Shown here: in pieces, positions 7,804-14,700 of the stretch
Position numbering within the stretch: position 1 is the stretch's first letter
Layout: the number at the start of each line of letters is the position of its first letter
From: Stutzerimonas azotifigens
GTDB taxonomy: Bacteria > Pseudomonadota > Gammaproteobacteria > Pseudomonadales > Pseudomonadaceae
Assembly (NCBI RefSeq): GCF_013522725.1
Contig: NZ_JAAMRF010000002.1
Span: forward strand, 62,001 to 126,000
Direction of reading: 5' to 3'
Length of the DNA stretch: 64,000 bases
Notes under the pieces: model-generated
Database searches by the model: none
What the model saw: only the letters and a program-made list of their open reading frames with translations
Told to the model about the DNA's origin: nothing
Position numbers and translations under genes: made by a program

Positions 7804-8997
7804 TCATTCCGGGAAGGTGCAACGCTGGCCCTGCCAATTGACGAAGTGCAGGTACTCGCCGTCCTCGCGTACTTCCAGCTCTGGCGTGCCCTTGCACAGA
7901 TCCAGCGGAACGCTGTATTTGCCGGTCTTATGGGGCAGCACGTATTCGGGTACCGCCATGTTCGACAGGCGGCGCTTCATTCTCCCGACGATCGCCAGTG
8001 CTGCCGTGATGTCCGTGCGGAAGGCCTCCGAGCCCGGCGAGAAGGGCATGAAGTGATAGAGGTAGTGCGGCTGAATGCCGTTGCGGTAGAGCGTCAGGCA
8101 CAGCTGCGAGAGCGTCTCGTAACTGTCGTTGACGCCATGCAGTAGCGGAATGTTGGCGAACAGCATCGCGCCGCTGCTGCGCAGGCGTCGTACGGCAGCG
8201 AGCATTTGTCCGGTAATTTCGTTCGGATGCGCGATATGCAGGCCGACGGCGTTGACGTTGTGGCGGGCGAATATCTGCACCAGTTCCGGGGTGATACGAA
8301 ACGGATTGAACGTCAGCGCGCGGGTATGGATGCGGATGATCAGGTCGGGGCGCAAGGCGCGCAGGTCACAGAGGTAGCCGTCCAGATGCTTGTCCGAGTG
8401 CATCAGGGGTTCGCCACCGCTGAGGATGACCTCGTCCAGCTCGTGGTGGTCACGGATGTAGTCGAGGGTGTCGAGCCAGTCCTGACGCCGCATGGACGGC
8501 TTGACCGGGTCCTTCTCCAGCGTCCGCAACGCTTCGTAGCAGAACTGGCAGTAGGCATGGCAAACGTTGGCCAGGCGTACGATCACTCGGTTGTCGTATT
8601 TGTGCTGGCAGATCGGCGTGACCATCTCGCCAGGCATCTCCCAATTTTCCGATTCACCGTCATAGTCCAGCGGTTGTGCTGTGGCGCCGCTGTGCCAGTC
8701 AGGGATCAGCTGTCTCCAGACAGGATCGCCCGCCGCTGGCAGGAGGTTTTCGTCGCAGCGGATCAGGTCGAGGGTATAGGGCGTGACGCTCAGCTTGCGG
8801 TTCTGAAGGTGTTCGCGGATCAGGTTCAGGCGCGGTTCGGCCTGGAGTCCAGGGAAGTGATGCAGCAGGTCTTCGGCACTGGTAATCGCGTTGCGTTGTT
8901 GCCATTTCCAGTCCGACCATTCGGATGTGCTGAAAATGATCGGAGCGTCATCCAGAGAGGGGCTGTTCGACATCGGGTGGGAGATCACGTGTGACAT
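7804..8997 (-). CDS. KamA-family radical SAM protein (amino acid 2,3-aminomutase-like)
   Basis: A 397-residue radical SAM enzyme. The cluster-binding cysteines are 146, 150 and 153 in CHAYCQFC (CxxxCxxC), followed by ILSGGEPLM, the usual SAM-binding glycine/glutamate motif. The overall layout (LANVCHAYC, RIHTRA, GLHIAHPNEIT, HGVNDSYETL, SEAFRT) is that of lysine 2,3-aminomutases. The C-terminal HKTGK (356-360) sits where these enzymes hold the PLP lysine. It lacks the Arg residues that follow the third Cys in KamA, and the substrate-binding Asp region differs, so the substrate is probably not lysine. The start at 8997 has GAGGAA upstream. It is the first gene of the operon. Confidence 0.78.
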   Translation of the reverse strand: MSHVISHPMSNSPSLDDAPIIFSTSEWSDWKWQQRNAITSAEDLLHHFPGLQAEPRLNLIREHLQNRKLSVTPYTLDLIRCDENLLPAAGDPVWRQLIPDWHSGATAQPLDYDGESENWEMPGEMVTPICQHKYDNRVIVRLANVCHAYCQFCYEALRTLEKDPVKPSMRRQDWLDTLDYIRDHHELDEVILSGGEPLMHSDKHLDGYLCDLRALRPDLIIRIHTRALTFNPFRITPELVQIFARHNVNAVGLHIAHPNEITGQMLAAVRRLRSSGAMLFANIPLLHGVNDSYETLSQLCLTLYRNGIQPHYLYHFMPFSPGSEAFRTDITAALAIVGRMKRRLSNMAVPEYVLPHKTGKYSVPLDLCKGTPELEVREDGEYLHFVNWQGQRCTFPE

Positions 8998-9086
8998 GCT
9001 CGTTCCTCGAGTGGTCTTCGTAAACCAAGCCATGGTTACCCGAGTCGACGCGGCAGAGGAAAAACACTGGTGATGTGGCTTGCCGA

Positions 9087-9112
9087 ACTGTTAGAAAGGT
9101 CTGTCTAACAGT
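9087..9112. promoter_or_regulatory. Perfect inverted repeat in the divergent promoter region (candidate MocR operator)
   Basis: ACTGTTAGA (9087-9095) and its exact complement TCTAACAGT (9104-9112) are separated by 8 nt. The repeat sits between the radical SAM operon (start 8997, minus) and the mocR gene (start 9130, plus), only 17 nt before the mocR start. This is a natural place for autoregulation and control of the operon. Binding by the MocR protein is inferred from position. Confidence 0.5.
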
Positions 9113-9129
9113 GAAGCGAGGGTGGCGAA

Positions 9130-10521
9130 ATGGAATTGCTGCTGGGAACGACAGGCCAAGCCCCTGGAATAGAGCAGGTCGCCGATGCCATCAAAACGGC
9201 CATCCTCAACGGGGCTGTCCGCCCCGGCCAGCGTCTGCCCTCGATCCGTAAACTGTCAGCCAGCCATGGCTTGAGTTTTCACACAGTTGTTGGCGCCTAC
9301 GAACGGTTGGAAGTCAGCGGACTGATCAGCGCCCGTCCGGGTCGGGGTTTTTTTGTCGAAGCCACTGCGGCAAAGCCGGCCGCTGCGGCCCTGCAATCGC
9401 TTTCCGGTAACGATCAGAGCAGCCTCAGCGCCTTCTGGCGTCTGTTTCACGGTAACGCGGCGAGCATGAAGCTGGGCTGCGGCTGGTTGCCCCCAGGCTG
9501 GCGCGATACCCAGACGCTCGCCCGGGTGATCCGCCGTACGGCTAATTTTGCCCACAGCACCCTGGTCGAGTATGGCGATCCATCCGGGCATCTGCCGCTG
9601 CGCCAGCATCTGGCCGAGCACCTGGAAAAGCGCCTTGGCCTGGCGCTGGATCCGAACCAGATCCTCACCACGTTGGGCGCCACCCAGGCACTGGATCTGG
9701 TGATTCGCAAGATCGTCGAGCCTGGTGACTGCGTGCTGGTGGACGATCCCTGCAACAGCAATCTCGTCCAGTTGCTGGCCTTGCGCGGCGCCGAGGTGGT
9801 CGGCATCGCCCGGCTGCCGGAGGGCCCGGACATCGAACGGCTCGAAGCAGTGCTGGCGGCTCGTCCGGTGCGTGCGTTCTTCATCAACTCCCAGTTGCAC
9901 AACCCCACCGGCTCCTCGCTGAGTCCGCAGAATGCGTTTCAGGTGCTGCAGCTGGCGCATCGCTACAACATCACGCTGGTCGAAGACGACGTTTACGGCG
10001 ATTTCAGCGGAGATCGCAACAACAGCCTGGTCACGCTCGACGGCTTGCGCAAGGTGATCTACATCGGCAGCTTTTCCAAGACGCTCTCCGCCAGCCTGCG
10101 GGTCGGCTATCTGATCGGCTCGCCCGATCTGGTGGCCTCGCTGGCCGATCTCAAGTTACTGACCAGTGTCGCCGTGCCGAGCTTTTGCGAGCGCTTTCTC
10201 AGCGCGATCCTGGCCGACGGCACCTACGAGCGCCACCTGGGGCTGGTGCAGCGCAAACTGCAGACCTCACAGGCGATCGCCCAGGCGGCGTTTCAGAGTT
10301 GGGGCTGGGAAATCTTCCACGCCGCGAAGGGCGGCATGTTCATCTGGGTCAGGCATCGTCAGTTGAGCGACCTCGACGCCTTTCTCGAGCGTGCCCTGCA
10401 ATGCGGCATCCTGCTTGCGCCGGGGAACCTGTTCAGCGCAGACGGGCGCAAGAGCCCATGGCTACGCATCAATGTCGCACACCTGGACGTCGAGCAGGCC
10501 GAGCCGCTCTTTCGGCTCTAG
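9130..10521 (+). CDS. MocR-type (GntR/aminotransferase) transcriptional regulator
   Basis: A 463-residue two-domain regulator. Residues 1-75 form a GntR winged helix (IEQVADAIKTAILNGAVRPGQRL, LPSIRKLSASHGLSFHTVV, LEVSGLISARPGRGFFV). The rest is a fold-type I aminotransferase-like effector domain with NPTGSSLSPQ, LVEDDVYGDF and the PLP lysine K317 in GSFSKTLSASLRVGY. MocR proteins sense PLP adducts of amino compounds. It is divergent from the KamA-like operon with a 132-bp shared promoter region, so it most likely controls that operon in response to an amino acid substrate or product. Confidence 0.88.
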   Translation: MELLLGTTGQAPGIEQVADAIKTAILNGAVRPGQRLPSIRKLSASHGLSFHTVVGAYERLEVSGLISARPGRGFFVEATAAKPAAAALQSLSGNDQSSLSAFWRLFHGNAASMKLGCGWLPPGWRDTQTLARVIRRTANFAHSTLVEYGDPSGHLPLRQHLAEHLEKRLGLALDPNQILTTLGATQALDLVIRKIVEPGDCVLVDDPCNSNLVQLLALRGAEVVGIARLPEGPDIERLEAVLAARPVRAFFINSQLHNPTGSSLSPQNAFQVLQLAHRYNITLVEDDVYGDFSGDRNNSLVTLDGLRKVIYIGSFSKTLSASLRVGYLIGSPDLVASLADLKLLTSVAVPSFCERFLSAILADGTYERHLGLVQRKLQTSQAIAQAAFQSWGWEIFHAAKGGMFIWVRHRQLSDLDAFLERALQCGILLAPGNLFSADGRKSPWLRINVAHLDVEQAEPLFRL

Positions 10522-10649
10522 GCCGCCAGTGCAGTGGGGCTCGTTGCTGCGAGCAGCCGCACCTGTGACGCCCGCCCATGCATGACTCCGTGTGATGACC
10601 TTACCTGCGCCTTCGCAGTGTCGAAAAACGCTTAAGCCCCACCGAAGCA

Positions 10650-11321
10650 TCAGCGCACAGGAGCGGGTGGCTGCAGGCCGCAGCCCTTGAGGATGATGTG
10701 GATGAGGTTGTCGGTGGCGTGGGCGAAATCGTCCCTCGTCATGCGTTTATGGTCCATGACCCGGTTTATCTGGTCGGAAAAGTCCGCGTAGTGCTGGGTG
10801 CTGCTCCAGATCAGGAAGATCAGGTGCGCGGGGTCGACCGGGTCCATCTTGCCGGCTGCGATCCAGGCCTCGAACACGGCCGCCCGGCCGCGAAACCAGT
10901 CGCGGTAATCCTGGCTGAAGTGCTCGTTCAGGCACTCACAGCCGCTGATCACTTCCATGGCGAAGATCTTCGACGCCTGTGGCTGGCGGCGGGAAAACTC
11001 CATCTTGATGCGGATGTAACCCGCCAGGGCCTGAGCCGGGTCATCGTCGACGGTGAGCTCGTCGAAGGCGCTGTCCCAGAGTTCGAGAATATGGCGCATG
11101 ACTTCGACATAGAGCCCGAGCTTGCTGTTGAAGTAGTAGTGCAGATTGGCCTTGGGTAACCCTGCCCGTAGCGCGATGGCGCTCATGCTGGTGCCCTTGA
11201 AGCCGTAGCGGGCGAATTCCTCCGCCGCCGCCCCGAGGATCGCTTCTTCGTTTTTCTGGCGTATGCGCCCCGCCGGTTTATCCACCGAACTGCCCGGTGG
11301 CGAGGCTTGGCTGGTGCTCAT
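10650..11321 (-). CDS. TetR-family regulator, RutR-like
   Basis: A 223-residue TetR regulator. The helix-turn-helix lies near residues 25-70: ILGAAAEEFARYGFKGTSMS, AIALRAGLPKANLHYYFNSK. The C-terminal half (SRRQPQASKIFAMEVISGCE, FLIWSSTQHYADF) resembles the RutR/YcdC type that responds to pyrimidines. It lies next to a nucleoside porin gene. The gene start overlaps the stop of a 41-codon ORF (ATGA at 11318-11321). Operator-like sites CTGACC-N5-GTCAG are found before this unit, before the porin and before the ABC importer, which suggests a small nucleobase/nucleoside uptake regulon. Confidence 0.85.
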   Translation of the reverse strand: MSTSQASPPGSSVDKPAGRIRQKNEEAILGAAAEEFARYGFKGTSMSAIALRAGLPKANLHYYFNSKLGLYVEVMRHILELWDSAFDELTVDDDPAQALAGYIRIKMEFSRRQPQASKIFAMEVISGCECLNEHFSQDYRDWFRGRAAVFEAWIAAGKMDPVDPAHLIFLIWSSTQHYADFSDQINRVMDHKRMTRDDFAHATDNLIHIILKGCGLQPPAPVR

Positions 11322-11443
11322 TGCGGGTCCTTGAGGGCTGCTGGGAAGCCGCCATGCGGCAGACCGGCAGGCCCGACGCCGGCAAGGGTGGCCGCATAGG
11401 CGTACGAGCGGCGCATGGGTGGGAGCGGTGGAGCATTCTTCAT
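11318..11443 (-). CDS. Small ORF translationally coupled to the TetR gene (possible leader peptide)
   Basis: A 41-codon ORF starting MKNAPPLPPMRRSYAYAATL. It is preceded by GAGGT at about 7 nt and ends in a TGA that overlaps the regulator ATG. There are two prolines pairs and a Tyr-Ala-Tyr stretch, no membrane segment and no recognised domain. The regulator has no strong ribosome binding site of its own, so translation of this ORF may feed the regulator. It could instead be chance; the call rests on overlap and the upstream ribosome site only. Confidence 0.35.
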   Translation of the reverse strand: MKNAPPLPPMRRSYAYAATLAGVGPAGLPHGGFPAALKDPQ

Positions 11444-11513
11444 GGCAGCGACCTCAAAAAACGTGGAGCGGCAGGCGTATGCGCCCGTCTGGTATTGGCT
11501 GAGGTTGTGCAAA

Positions 11514-11535
11514 AAACTGACCACCCGCTTAGTTT
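11514..11535 (-). promoter_or_regulatory. Candidate autoregulatory TetR operator
   Basis: The 22-nt plus-strand segment begins AAACTGACC and ends AGTTT. It has the same length and the same outer bases as the palindrome at 12760-12781 upstream of the porin gene; the central 8 nt differ. It lies 70-90 nt before the small ORF that precedes tetR, which fits autoregulation. No gene is evident in the rest of the gap 11444-11730. Confidence 0.45.
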
Positions 11536-11701
11536 CGTGCGCTGTCACGCTCGCTGTGGATGCAACGGTGGGCCGGCAGTGCAGGCGGGGGAGGGATGAG
11601 CAGGATGTCGGTAATCTGTGCGACAGGTTGTCGAGGCGCGCACTAGATTGATGCGTTCAGGGGAGGTGCCGCCCCGTTATGTAGCGGCACACCAGGAGCA
11701 G

Positions 11702-11723
11702 CCGCTCGGCATTGACCGAGCGG
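11702..11723 (-). terminator. Hairpin after the Tsx-like gene
   Basis: CCGCTCGG (11702-11709) pairs with CCGAGCGG (11716-11723) around a 6-nt loop. It starts 7 nt after the stop codon of the minus-strand porin gene. A second hairpin (GTGCCGC 11666-11672 with GCGGCAC 11684-11690) follows. Neither has a strong U-tract. Confidence 0.5.
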
Positions 11724-11730
11724 AGGTGGA

Positions 11731-12546
11731 TCAGAAGTGAACCTGCACGATGGCGCTGAAGGTGTTCTGGTCCGTCTTGCCGACGAAGTTGCGGCTGACG
11801 TAACCGCCATCTTCGATGCCGTACTTGTTCGACCAGTAGTCATATTCGATACCGACATAAAGCTTACCGGCCTCATGATCCAGTGCCTTGCCCAGGTCGT
11901 ACTTGATCTGCGGGTTGATGTGGAGGTTGCGCTTGAGTTCGGTATCGCTGTTGCTGGCGTCGTTGATCACCCAGTCGATGAAGCCGTCGAACAGGATGTC
12001 GGACTTGCCCACCGGGATGGTCATGGCCCAGGTCGGCGTCAGCTGCCACTGGCCGGACGGGTTGCCCGTCTTGCCGTCGGGTTTGCGGTAGTAGAGGTTC
12101 AGGTTGAAGCGGTCGAAGCCGGGCAGGGCGAGGTCCACCGCCGGACCGAGCAGGTAGGTCTGGTTCGGCACGCCCTCGGCGCTGCTTTCGCCGCGTTCGT
12201 AGGTTGCCGCGATCAGCACGTCGGTGACCGGGCCGAACTTGATCTCGCTACCGGAAATCTTGCCCAGCGACAGGCGTGGGCTGAACTCGCCGTAGTAGGT
12301 ATGCCCGTCGCGCCCGGAGATGCCGTTGTAGAAGATGTTATCAACGAAGAGGAACATGTCGCCCCAAGCCCAGCCGCTGGCGTGCTCGAAGGTCACGGTT
12401 TGCTGGGTCGAGCCAGCGTCTACCTTGTAATCCTTGCCGTACAGGTACGTCAGGCTGTTGCTCTGCCACAAAAATGGAGAGGCCGTGGCATGGCCTGCCA
12501 GCATCAGGCCGGCCGCGAGCGTTGCGGTAGTCAGGGTGCGTTTCAT
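11731..12546 (-). CDS. Tsx-like nucleoside-specific outer membrane channel
   Basis: A 271-residue outer membrane protein. The signal peptide is clear (MKRTLTTATLAAGLMLAGHATA, cleavage near residue 22). The mature part is rich in alternating aromatic residues and ends in VHF, the terminal Phe of a beta-barrel. The pattern FLWQSNSLTYLYGKDY, ASGWAWGDMFLFVDNIFYNG and GEFSPRLSLGKI is that of Tsx/OmpK channels, which admit nucleosides. AGGAG precedes the start. It is monocistronic, with two operator-like sites upstream and a TetR gene just downstream. Confidence 0.85.
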   Translation of the reverse strand: MKRTLTTATLAAGLMLAGHATASPFLWQSNSLTYLYGKDYKVDAGSTQQTVTFEHASGWAWGDMFLFVDNIFYNGISGRDGHTYYGEFSPRLSLGKISGSEIKFGPVTDVLIAATYERGESSAEGVPNQTYLLGPAVDLALPGFDRFNLNLYYRKPDGKTGNPSGQWQLTPTWAMTIPVGKSDILFDGFIDWVINDASNSDTELKRNLHINPQIKYDLGKALDHEAGKLYVGIEYDYWSNKYGIEDGGYVSRNFVGKTDQNTFSAIVQVHF

Positions 12547-12589
12547 CGGTGTGCTCCTGGTGCAAAAGGGGTAAAGGCGATCTTTTTAG

Positions 12590-12605
12590 TTGTCCAAACG
12601 GTCAG
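12590..12605 (-). promoter_or_regulatory. Candidate TetR operator, promoter-proximal to the Tsx-like gene
   Basis: On the minus strand this reads CTGACC-GTTTG-GACAA, 44-59 nt before the porin start. It shares CTGACC and the spacing with the sites at 11517, 12763 and, with one change, 2233. On the plus strand it also resembles the known RutR pattern TTGACCA-N2-TGGTCAA at most positions. Confidence 0.45.
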
Positions 12606-12759
12606 GCTTTTGAGCGAAAGCAATACTTGCGCCAACACCGGAACGGTCGGCGGTACATTTATAAGTTCTGATTAATCAAACGGTTACTCACAACAAGGGC
12701 GCTCGTTCAGGGGAGCGACCGGCGATGGCAAGGCGTCTTGGCGGTGTCATGCTCCATAA

Positions 12760-12781
12760 AAACTGACCGAGTTGTCAGTTT
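12760..12781 (-). promoter_or_regulatory. Perfect palindromic operator upstream of the Tsx-like gene
   Basis: AAACTGAC (12760-12767) and GTCAGTTT (12774-12781) are exact complements with a 6-nt spacer. It is the best-conserved member of the operator family proposed here. It lies 214 nt before the porin start and 41 nt from the stop of yqaA, so it might serve a distal promoter. Confidence 0.5.
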
Positions 12782-12821
12782 GCTTCAAATTGAGGCAACG
12801 CTTTGAATCACGCGCCCGCCT

Positions 12822-13259
12822 TCAGAAGAACCCCTGTACCACTGCGGCCAGGACGACATAACGCCCGCCCTTGGCTAGGGTGACCAGTAAGACGAAGCGC
12901 CAGAACGGCTCGCGCATGACACCGGCGATCACCGTCAACGGGTCCCCCACGATGGGCACCCAGCTCAGCAGCAACGACCAGCGGCCGAAGCGCCGATAAC
13001 TGGCCTGGGCTTTTTCCAGCTGTGCTTCGCTCACCGGAAACCAGCGTTTGTGTCGAAAGTGCTCCAGGTAGCGCCCCAGCAGCCAGTTCACGACCGAACC
13101 CAGTACATTGCCCAGCGTCGCCACCAGCAGTAGCGCGGCCACAGGGAAATCGCCGGTGAGCAAGAGGGCCGTCAGAACCGCTTCGGATTGGGCCGGCAGC
13201 AACGTGGCTGCGGCGAAGGCCGCGAAGAAGAGGCCCAGGTAAGCGGACAGGCTCAGCAT
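12822..13259 (-). CDS. YqaA-type DedA-like membrane protein
   Basis: A 145-residue inner-membrane protein with about four hydrophobic segments. The pattern LLPAQSEAVLTALLL, LGNVLGSVVNWLLGRY and SWVPIVGDPLTVIAGVMR is typical of the YqaA branch of the DedA/VTT family. Family members are thought to act in membrane lipid or proton balance, but the function of YqaA itself is not settled. The ribosome binding site is weak. The 290 bp upstream (13260-13552) hold no gene that I can recognise. Confidence 0.8.
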   Translation of the reverse strand: MLSLSAYLGLFFAAFAAATLLPAQSEAVLTALLLTGDFPVAALLLVATLGNVLGSVVNWLLGRYLEHFRHKRWFPVSEAQLEKAQASYRRFGRWSLLLSWVPIVGDPLTVIAGVMREPFWRFVLLVTLAKGGRYVVLAAVVQGFF

Positions 13260-13515
13260 CGCGGCGCCGTCCTGGCTGGTGCACCACGAAGCGTGCTCAG
13301 ACGTCCGAAGCGCCCAAGACCAGGCAGCGATGCGTGATCGAGCCTTTGTTGCACAGCGAGGGTGAGCGCAGCGGAGGGATCAACAGGTTTCATCGATCGA
13401 GTCACTTCCCTTCGGCTCGCGCTTGCAGGTCAGCCACCGCTTCGCCAGCGATCGAGATCTCGCTGGGCTGGGTTCTCGGGAGCGGTCGCCGCGTGGCCAT
13501 AAGCAGCCATGGCTA

Positions 13516-13546
13516 AAAGAAAAAGCCCTGCGTCGGCAGGGCTTTT
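13516..13546 (-). terminator. Intrinsic terminator of the tRNA-Gly gene
   Basis: A perfect 10-bp stem (13521-13530 with 13537-13546) with a 6-nt loop. On the minus strand it is followed by a T-rich tract (CTTTTTCTTTT). It begins 7 nt after the tRNA 3' end. Confidence 0.85.
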
Positions 13547-13552
13547 GGTATC

Positions 13553-13626
13553 TGGAGCGGGCGAAGGGAATCGAACCCTCGTCATGAGCTTGGGAAGCTC
13601 AGGTAATGCCATTATACGACGCCCGC
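13553..13626 (-). tRNA. tRNA-Gly (anticodon CCC)
   Basis: A 74-nt cloverleaf on the minus strand with CCA encoded. The acceptor stem is GCGGGCG / CGCCCGC. The anticodon stem TGAGC/GCTCA encloses the loop TTCCCAA, so the anticodon is CCC. The T arm contains GGTTCGATTCC. It closely resembles E. coli glyU. A terminator follows directly. tRNA genes can be integration sites, but no integrase or direct repeat is seen here. Confidence 0.96.
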
Positions 13627-13709
13627 GCAGGGGTGCCTTTGTACCAGAAGCGTTGGCGTAAATGAAGCGCTGGCGATGGGCATTTTATCGATCGGCCAGC
13701 TTTTCCCGG

Positions 13710-14405
13710 TCAGAACTGGCCGATTTCTTCAGGGCTCAGAGCGCGATACTCGCCTGGCTCGAGTAGCGGGTCGAGCCGAACCGCGCCGATGGACTCTCGG
13801 TGCAGGGCGGTGACCTTGTTGCCGAAGTGCCCGAACATCCGCTTGACCTGATGATAGCGACCCTCGTGCAGCGTCAGCCGAGCCAGGCGTGGCCCGAGCA
13901 GTTCGAGCTCGGCCGGCAGGGTGGTGAGGTCTTCGAAGCGAAAATACAGGCCGCGGGCGAAGTGCTCCACGCAGGCGGGGTCGATGGGGTCTTCGGTTTC
14001 GACGCGATAGACCTTGCCCATACGGCTGGCGGGCAGGGTGGCGCGGCGTGACCAGAGCCCGTCGTTGGTGATCAACATCAGGCCGGTGGTGTTGAAGTCC
14101 AGCCTGCCGGCAATGTGCAGGTCGGCTCGATCGGCTTCGTCTGCCACCAGTTCGAGTACCGTCGGGTGCAACGGATCGCTCGTGGCGCTGACGCAGCCGC
14201 GCGGCTTGTGCAGCATCAGGTAGCGGGCCGGCTTGCCGGTCTGCAGGATCTGCTCGTCGAGCTGCACCTGGTGGAACACGCGGATCGGATACAAGCCGTC
14301 GCGCACCGACTGGCCGTCGACACGCACGCGCCCGGCGGCCAGAAGCTGGCGGGCTTGCTGGTGGCTCAGGTGGGGAAGGTTGGCGAGAAAACGATCCAGG
14401 CGCAT
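13710..14405 (-). CDS. rsuA: RsuA-like 16S rRNA pseudouridine synthase
   Basis: A 231-residue RNA modification enzyme. It has an N-terminal S4 RNA-binding domain (MRLDRFLANLPHLSHQQARQ, residues 1-60) and the RsuA/RluF catalytic motif AGRLDFNTTGLMLITNDG with the nucleophilic Asp. The motif EGRYHQVKRMF near the C-terminus is also characteristic. RsuA makes pseudouridine 516 in 16S rRNA. Start MRLDRF at 14405 fits the S4 domain; a longer reading adds an unrelated 14 residues. It is followed upstream by a small Cys-rich gene 7 nt away, likely in the same transcript. Confidence 0.88.
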   Translation of the reverse strand: MRLDRFLANLPHLSHQQARQLLAAGRVRVDGQSVRDGLYPIRVFHQVQLDEQILQTGKPARYLMLHKPRGCVSATSDPLHPTVLELVADEADRADLHIAGRLDFNTTGLMLITNDGLWSRRATLPASRMGKVYRVETEDPIDPACVEHFARGLYFRFEDLTTLPAELELLGPRLARLTLHEGRYHQVKRMFGHFGNKVTALHRESIGAVRLDPLLEPGEYRALSPEEIGQF

Positions 14406-14412
14406 GCGGCTG

Positions 14413-14637
14413 CTATTGGGCTGTACCAGACCGGTCGCCGCGGGCACAACGCGGGCAGAGGCACGCGTTGCCTTGCACCTGCGGCGGCAGATCGGCCAGC
14501 CGCGTGGCGTCGATGGTCATGGAGAAGCACCAGCACGGGGATGTGCTATCGCCCCCGGCCAGCCCGCAGTCGTTGCCCTTGCCGCAGACGGGGCAGCGGC
14601 TCGGGTCGATTGGAGGCGGGGCGTGGGTGTCGCTCAT
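14413..14637 (-). CDS. Small cysteine-rich CWC family protein
   Basis: A 74-residue protein with two Cys clusters: CPVCGKGNDCG near the N-terminus and CWC followed by CLCPRC near the C-terminus. This pattern is that of the Cys-rich CWC family, whose members are probably metal-binding and have no known role. The start MSDTHAPPP (14637) follows GAGG at about 10 nt. The stop is 7 nt before the rsuA start, so the two are probably co-transcribed. Confidence 0.8.
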   Translation of the reverse strand: MSDTHAPPPIDPSRCPVCGKGNDCGLAGGDSTSPCWCFSMTIDATRLADLPPQVQGNACLCPRCARGDRSGTAQ

Positions 14638-14666
14638 CGGCCAGCGGCCTCGTTGGTTGAGGGACA

Positions 14667-14692
14667 CCAGGGCTCGCAGCGACGAGCCCTGG
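14667..14692 (-). terminator. Hairpin after metG
   Basis: CCAGGGCTCG (14667-14676) pairs perfectly with CGAGCCCTGG (14683-14692) around a 6-nt loop, starting 8 nt after the metG stop. The U-tract is weak, so termination may be partial, with read-through to the CWC and rsuA genes. Confidence 0.6.
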
Positions 14693-14700
14693 CGTAGGCG

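Noticed and set aside
13260..13552. A short plus-strand frame at 13334-13516 as a gene
   Set aside because: It has no ribosome site or motif, and overlaps the tRNA terminator; nothing recognisable is in this gap.
13553..13626. tRNA-Gly as a genomic island attachment site
   Set aside because: No integrase gene, no repeated tRNA 3' end and no shift in gene type is seen on either side.
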